From positions 1 through 45,911 of the forward strand of contig JAAXHD010000189.1 of NCBI GenBank assembly GCA_012271015.1: a stretch of DNA of 45,911 nt, written 5' to 3'. The notes beneath the pieces are model-generated. The model had not been told where the DNA came from, did no database searches, and worked only from the letters and a program-made list of their open reading frames with translations. This document shows, in pieces, positions 41,433 to 45,911 of the stretch. The translations under genes were made by a program, and so were the position numbers. The DNA comes from Candidatus Poribacteria bacterium. GTDB taxonomy: Bacteria > Poribacteria > WGA-4E > WGA-3G. Every line of letters begins with the position of its first letter. Position 1 is the stretch's first letter.

Positions 41433-42262
41433 TAGATTTCTACCTCCTTTTCGACGAGATATGCGAAGAAAATACCGAGTTGATACAATACAAAGAGCGG
41501 TATTGCCATCAACAACATTGAACCCGGATCGGCAGGGGTCAAGAGGGCTGACATGACACAGATACTTAATAAAGCGTAACTCTGCTTTTCACGGAAGCCC
41601 CGTGCATCAATGACACCGATGCGGGACAGGAATGCCATAACTATCGGTAACTCAAAAGCGATACCGAATCCTAAGATTAAGCGAGTTATGAAGTTAATAT
41701 ATTTTTCCAGGTCCCACATATTGGGTAACTCTGGAAGCAACTGTGCGGAGAATTGCAGCACCACCGGGGTGACAATAAAGTAGGCAAAGGCAGCACCGAA
41801 GATGAAAAATACAACAATAATTAAAAACAATGGTAGCGCGAATCGCCGTTCCTCGCGATTTAGTGCTGGAAAAACGAATGCCCAAATGTGATAAATGATT
41901 ATCGGTAGCGACAACAAAATGCCGGTGGTTATCCCCAATTTCAGGTATGCCATGATACCTTCCAAAGGCCCCACCTTCATCAGTATTGCGTCGACACTGG
42001 AAGTTCCAGACCGCAAAGCGAGTGCGAAAAACCCCAGTATCGATCCTTCAGAACCGCCTATGGCATCAATAGCATTCGCAATTAGCGTATGCATCGAAGT
42101 TCCCAGTGGAAACTTAATTACCGTTTCAATGGGCTTGCTGAAGGATAAACTTAAGACCGTAAAAACGGCGATTGCAATGGCAGAGATGATAATTCGGCGT
42201 CGGAGTTCCTCCAAGTGTTCCCAGAAAGTCATTGCAATTTCGTTAGATTCCGTAGATTCCAT
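41432..42262 (-). CDS. tatC: Sec-independent protein translocase TatC
   Basis: A 276-residue inner-membrane receptor of the twin-arginine pathway. Six hydrophobic segments are visible. The signature MTFWEHLEELRRRI near the N-terminus and the conserved FELPIVMAFLSRIGV helix are present, with SALLTPADPGSM later. A longer periplasmic loop (about 55-105) than in E. coli is notable. It follows tatA by about 27 bases. A Tat substrate encoded here is the PaoA-like subunit. Confidence 0.96.
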   Translation of the reverse strand: MESTESNEIAMTFWEHLEELRRRIIISAIAIAVFTVLSLSFSKPIETVIKFPLGTSMHTLIANAIDAIGGSEGSILGFFALALRSGTSSVDAILMKVGPLEGIMAYLKLGITTGILLSLPIIIYHIWAFVFPALNREERRFALPLFLIIVVFFIFGAAFAYFIVTPVVLQFSAQLLPELPNMWDLEKYINFITRLILGFGIAFELPIVMAFLSRIGVIDARGFREKQSYALLSICVMSALLTPADPGSMLLMAIPLFVLYQLGIFFAYLVEKEVEI

Positions 42263-42289
42263 AGTGCATGCCGTTCAGGGTATGAATCC

Positions 42290-42505
42290 TTAAGACTGTT
42301 TCGGGGGTTTGATGTTCGGATCCGGTTCTTTATCAATCTCATTTGCTGTTTTTGTTAGCTCATCTTGAAGATCGCTACCAGCACTCTTAAATTCTCGGAT
42401 AGCTTTGCCGAGTGAACGCCCCATCTCGGGCAACTTTTTCGGTCCAAAGATGACGAGTGCAACCACAAGGATTATAAAGATCTCCATTCCGCCTATTCCA
42501 CCCAT
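42290..42505 (-). CDS. tatA: Sec-independent protein translocase TatA
   Basis: A 71-residue TatA/E protein: short N-terminal membrane helix (about 7-20), the FGPKKLPEMGRSLGKAIREFK hinge and amphipathic helix region, and a charged tail. ATG 42505 follows AAGGAC and GGAGGAGG further up. It forms an operon with tatC. There is no tatB in this window. Confidence 0.95.
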   Translation of the reverse strand: MGGIGGMEIFIILVVALVIFGPKKLPEMGRSLGKAIREFKSAGSDLQDELTKTANEIDKEPDPNIKPPKQS

Positions 42506-42876
42506 GTCCTTATACCTCCTCCAATGAGACGTGGCATTTTTTTTCCTATCTATAGTATACTAAGCTTTGGACAATTTTTAGAGGGATACACATTTTGAAG
42601 AAACACCCAAGCAAAAACCCCCGCTGGGGCTGCCCTTTGCGGCAGACGAGTTTCTTTTTCTGTGAGTGCGGTTCAGGTAAGGAATTCGCAGAAAAACACA
42701 CAACCCTTTAGAAACGCAACGCAGACGCAATACGAATCGTCCAAACTTTAGTATTTATAGTATAGCAAAAAATCGCTCTATTCGCAATTATTTTTTCAAT
42801 ACAATGTGTTGGGGCTGTGGTCAGTGCGCAGGTTTTCGCTAATGAGAAAAGAATCTTCAGAAATGGTATAAGCACA
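42506..42876. other. Intergenic interval between tatA and the Res gene
   Basis: Mostly family 2 copy C (42557-42764). The remainder has a solo family 3 end (TCAGAAATGGTATAA, 42858-42872). No gene seen. Confidence 0.65.
42557..42764. mobile_element. MITE-like element, family 2, copy C
   Basis: The left end CTAAGCTTTGGACAATT and the right end ATCGTCCAAACTTTAG are inverted repeats. TATAGTATA flanks both sides (42551-42559 and 42756-42764), possibly a 9-bp target duplication. The interior is shorter than copies A and B and has ACACCCAAGCAAAAACCCCC and GCTGGGGCTGCC. Confidence 0.78.
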
Positions 42877-45441
42877 TCACCCCGTATTCAACCGAGCGGA
42901 TATTTCCAGAAATTCCTGTTCGCTGAATACCAATTGGAAGATGCCTTGTCGTCTGGGACCGTCGCAGACGACCATTCTTCCAGCGGTGTTGAATGCGCCT
43001 TCAAGTGTCTCTAATACTTTTCGTTTGTATTCAGTATCAAGGTTGCCTGAGAGATGTTCACCTTTTGTGTCGAAAATCAAGACGCGCGTTACACCTGCGA
43101 CTTCATTTGTCATGGCGACAAAATCCGGATAAATGCGCCCGCGTTTCCAGCCTTGCAAGTAGTACTCACCGCGCTGACGCGCCGCAACTCGATGCCACCA
43201 CTGCAACGCTCGTTCCTCATCAAGATAATACGCGAAGTTCTTTTCTAATTCGCTATCGAATTGCTGCTCAAAAACTGGCTCAAATAGGGTTAATTGTACA
43301 GGTTCATAATCTCTCTTTAATAGAGGTCTGTCATCAGAGCGAACCTGTATTTTGTAACTATCTACCATCCGATAGTTAGGTTCTCGTGTCTCCAAGTCAA
43401 AGCGAATTTCATCCTGATCCAATTTCCTGCGGAAGACCTGCTCTGCTTGCCTCTCGACTTCACTCTTTACGTGTTCCCGCAGGACATGCGCGAGGTAAGA
43501 ACGCCGATCATAGATGTCTTCTTCGGTTTCACCCGCTGCTCTCAAGCGTTCGTGCAGCTGCTGTGCAATACGAGCGGCTTGCCAGAGATTGGGCATAATG
43601 TCGGAGAGACGGCGTGCCAAATCAGACACACCAATCGTTCTGTGGATGTAGGTCTCTTGATTGGGATGGAAAACGGGGGTGCCCTCACCTACGTCAACTG
43701 TTGCGGATTGCCGTTGGATGTGCTGCGGTGCAGATGAGCGTGGATCGGGCGGTTGGATTGCTGACCAGTCTATATGCGGTAGGATATGCGCTTGGTAATT
43801 GAGTTGAATCCATCTATTACCCTCCCTATGTCGAACCACGGGCAGGTAGATCTCCTGATTTTGGAATCGGTCTCGGCGTTGAACAGTCTGCTGTTGGAGT
43901 TCTTGCGGTTCGCTCCCTTGACGTGAATCCGACGCGTCCATCACTTCATCGCCCAAGCCTGTCAATCCCTCCGATTCCAAACCGTTCTTAACCTGCGTGA
44001 CGACGGTGCCGACATCGACATTATTACAGTAGACGTAACACTGATCAAGTAATTCTCGACCGGTAAGTTGGGCGTGTGGTTGTCGCATCACCCGTCCGAC
44101 GAGTTGCGTAATTGCTCGCTGTGCTCGTGTATTGTCGAGCATCACCAGCAGATAAGCAAAAGGACAGTCCCAGCCTTCCATCAGCGCGGATTTCGTGATT
44201 ATCCAGCGGACTTTCGAAAATTCCGAAAGCAGATTTTCGCGTCCGAGTTCATCGTTTTCAGCGGATTTGACGCGAACCGCATTTGAAGGGACACCGAGGT
44301 TGTGTGTAAGGTACTCCCGGACATCCTCGGCATGGACATGATCATTATCCCTCTGATCCCTGCCGGTTCGCTCCACGCGCACAACAGCGATAGGACGGAT
44401 ATACCGTCCCGTGCTGTTCTCATACGATTTCGCCTCGGTATCAAGGCGTTCCAGTTCGTCAGCGGCTTGATTGAGGGTCAATTGCCACTCGGCGTTCGGG
44501 AACGATGTTACCTGTACCGGTAACTTAATCATCTCCTCTCTTTTCAGGTCGGGTCCCTCAATATCGACAAGCAGATTGCTGATACCGCGGTTCGGCGTTG
44601 CAGAGAGTTCAATTACTATGCGTGGATCAAGGCGGTTGATGGATTTGGCGAATTCTTCGTTTGCTTGCCGATTCCTCGCGCCGTAAGCTTTATGTGCTTC
44701 GTCCAGAACAACAATGGGGCGGAGCATCTTGAAGACGTTAAATAGACTCTGTTTGACAAGTCCGGCTTCCGTGTGGTACTCCAGATCGGGGTATTCGTTT
44801 AGGAGACGGGTATTTCCGAAAATATCGTCGCTGTCGGGGTAGAAACTGGGGTAGCGTCCGGAATCCCGAAACATGCGGAGGAACTCTCTGCCTTTTTGTC
44901 GGTTCGTTGCTGGAAGCATCAGTATCATGACACAGAGGTAGTTGGCGATGTCGTCTCTGTTGAAGGTATCCTCCTTTTCCAGCATTTTGACGCGTCCTGC
45001 GCTCGCTCGGTTTAACATCTTACGGTAGGGGTGTTGTTTGTCCCACAAGGCGGCTTTTGTTTGCGCGTAGATAGCTTTACTCGGCACAATCCACAACACC
45101 AGACCTCGTTGCCAAGGGAGGCGTTCCAGTGCGGCGGCAGCGAGTAGCGTTTTACCGCCACCCGTTGGTACTTTGAAACAGATATGTGGGACAGGACGGT
45201 TTGCTTCGTCGGTGCGGTCAACGTGTTCGCCTGCGGTTGCCGCGACATCGCCATTTTCTTTTAGTTTTTGCCATGCAGATTTCGGATAATTGCGTAAGTC
45301 ATCGGGGATCGGAATGTCGGTCGGTGCCTGTCTAAACATCTCGACCATCGTTTCTAACTCACGCTGTGTGTCTCCAAGTGTTTCTGACCAACGGGTCAAA
45401 GCGTCAAGAGCACGGCGTTGATATTCCTTTAATTCCAGCAT
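42877..45441 (-). CDS. Type III-like restriction enzyme, helicase-nuclease (Res) subunit
   Basis: An 854-residue protein. The superfamily 2 helicase core shows Walker A PTGGGKT (92-98), DEAH (247-250), SATPN (280-284) and the motif VI-like QLVGRVMRQP. The C-terminus holds a PD-(D/E)xK nuclease pattern: YPDF with D773 and DTK with D791 and K793. The gene starts at ATG 45441, 46 bases after the methylase stop codon, forming a mod-res pair. The Res size and architecture fit type III restriction enzymes that translocate or switch on DNA and cut away from their site. Confidence 0.88.
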   Translation of the reverse strand: MLELKEYQRRALDALTRWSETLGDTQRELETMVEMFRQAPTDIPIPDDLRNYPKSAWQKLKENGDVAATAGEHVDRTDEANRPVPHICFKVPTGGGKTLLAAAALERLPWQRGLVLWIVPSKAIYAQTKAALWDKQHPYRKMLNRASAGRVKMLEKEDTFNRDDIANYLCVMILMLPATNRQKGREFLRMFRDSGRYPSFYPDSDDIFGNTRLLNEYPDLEYHTEAGLVKQSLFNVFKMLRPIVVLDEAHKAYGARNRQANEEFAKSINRLDPRIVIELSATPNRGISNLLVDIEGPDLKREEMIKLPVQVTSFPNAEWQLTLNQAADELERLDTEAKSYENSTGRYIRPIAVVRVERTGRDQRDNDHVHAEDVREYLTHNLGVPSNAVRVKSAENDELGRENLLSEFSKVRWIITKSALMEGWDCPFAYLLVMLDNTRAQRAITQLVGRVMRQPHAQLTGRELLDQCYVYCNNVDVGTVVTQVKNGLESEGLTGLGDEVMDASDSRQGSEPQELQQQTVQRRDRFQNQEIYLPVVRHREGNRWIQLNYQAHILPHIDWSAIQPPDPRSSAPQHIQRQSATVDVGEGTPVFHPNQETYIHRTIGVSDLARRLSDIMPNLWQAARIAQQLHERLRAAGETEEDIYDRRSYLAHVLREHVKSEVERQAEQVFRRKLDQDEIRFDLETREPNYRMVDSYKIQVRSDDRPLLKRDYEPVQLTLFEPVFEQQFDSELEKNFAYYLDEERALQWWHRVAARQRGEYYLQGWKRGRIYPDFVAMTNEVAGVTRVLIFDTKGEHLSGNLDTEYKRKVLETLEGAFNTAGRMVVCDGPRRQGIFQLVFSEQEFLEISARLNTG

Positions 45442-45487
45442 GTATCCGCTTTCTTATGTTTACGGCACACGGAGTGTGCTTACTACT

Positions 45488-45911
45488 TTATCTTTCGTGC
45501 AGGGCATCGGGGAGTTGGCAGAATATAATGCCCATCCGTGTGAGTTCGCGCTGACCGATGTAATTGCCAGCGGCGTAGACGATCGCTTTTCTACCAGTTT
45601 CACGACTCACATCGCGGATGCGTTCTGCGCGTTCCAAGTTGAGGATAGCGGCGTTGCTGCGCAGCCATTCAAGGTCGGGTTTGTAGAGCAGATAGTAGTC
45701 ATTTTCGTCATCGCTGTGGAAAAGCCCGTCTCCGTTTTGTGTCTCCACTGTGTCCGCGCCTACGGAAGCACCAGCGGTGGTATATAACAGATTAGCGGCA
45801 AGTGCTGAGTATGAGGGTAATGCCTCTCCGGTAAGCATCGATTCTACCTCAATCGGTTTCCCTAAGGAGCAATAGGTAAAGGAGCCGCCTAAGCCCTCGC
45901 GGAGGGCATCA
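45488..45911 (-). CDS. Type III-like DNA methyltransferase (Mod), C-terminal part, cut by window edge
   Basis: The frame is open from base 45911 and ends at 45488 (141 codons). The visible end contains LREGLGGSFTYCSLGKPIE, MLTGEALPSY and YYLLYKPDLEWL, as in the C-termini of type III Mod and related adenine-specific methylases. The catalytic motifs (FxGxG and DPPY) lie upstream, outside the window. The gene runs into the Res gene. Recognition sequence unknown. Confidence 0.75.
   Translation of the reverse strand, partial: DALREGLGGSFTYCSLGKPIEVESMLTGEALPSYSALAANLLYTTAGASVGADTVETQNGDGLFHSDDENDYYLLYKPDLEWLRSNAAILNLERAERIRDVSRETGRKAIVYAAGNYIGQRELTRMGIIFCQLPDALHER

Overview
The window looks like a chromosomal segment of a Gram-negative, uncultured-lineage bacterium, most probably Candidatus Poribacteria or a close relative. 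This is inferred from the gene mix, not from a marker search. The mix includes ThuA, Gfo/Idh/MocA, sugar isomerase and PhyH genes, secreted proteins with dockerin-type or T9SS-like C-termini, a KDO transferase (LPS outer membrane), and very many short palindromic repeats. Genes are carried mostly on the minus strand. I saw no tRNA, rRNA or CRISPR array.

Region by region. 1-803: a partial Mrp-type Fe-S P-loop ATPase. 1072-5475: a sugar and oxidoreductase block (ThuA, Gfo/Idh/MocA, TIM-barrel isomerase, unknown 522-aa protein) with a clear back-to-back promoter pair. 5488-9717: three tandem paralogous secreted proteins sharing one N-terminal domain but ending in dockerin repeats or a T9SS-like tail. 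10058-13859: SDR, aldo/keto reductase, FkbM methyltransferase and PhyH dioxygenase. 14528-14986: a CopD-like membrane protein lying between two MITE copies. 15324-19398: a Tat-exported PaoABC-like molybdenum aldehyde oxidoreductase operon with an extra small Cys-rich gene. 19805-21554: thioredoxin and WaaA. 21555-22676: no convincing gene, several repeats. 22677-26049: a DNRLRE-like protein, then phosphodiester glycosidase, FolB and an NTF2-like lipoprotein. 26467-28265: moaD-moaE and an ArgE-like M20 peptidase. 28364-33371: rsmE, rpe, a PASTA protein, fmt, a hypothetical and lspA. 33349-36129: an IleRS-derived protein that has lost its catalytic motifs. 36447-39259: yggT, proC, yggS and a small membrane protein. 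39526-42505: pgeF, cupin, zinc-ribbon protein, tatC and tatA. 42877-45911: a type III-like restriction-modification system, with the methylase cut by the window end.

Several parts fit together. The Pao enzyme needs molybdopterin (moaD/moaE are here) and the Tat pathway (tatA/tatC are here). Housekeeping neighbourhoods follow widespread gene orders (fmt-PASTA-rpe, yggS-proC-yggT, ileS-lspA), but mobile repeats have been inserted between their members.

The most interesting items are: (1) the full-length IleRS-like protein at the canonical ileS-lspA position with HIGH and KMSKS both replaced; (2) an rpe gene with no ATG/GTG/TTG at its expected start, only ATT or ATA behind a good ribosome binding site; (3) a MoaD whose C-terminal Gly-Gly is followed by three residues because its frame runs into moaE; (4) an fmt gene whose last sense codon and stop codon lie inside the terminal inverted repeat of a mobile element; and (5) several MITE-like families that share internal modules.
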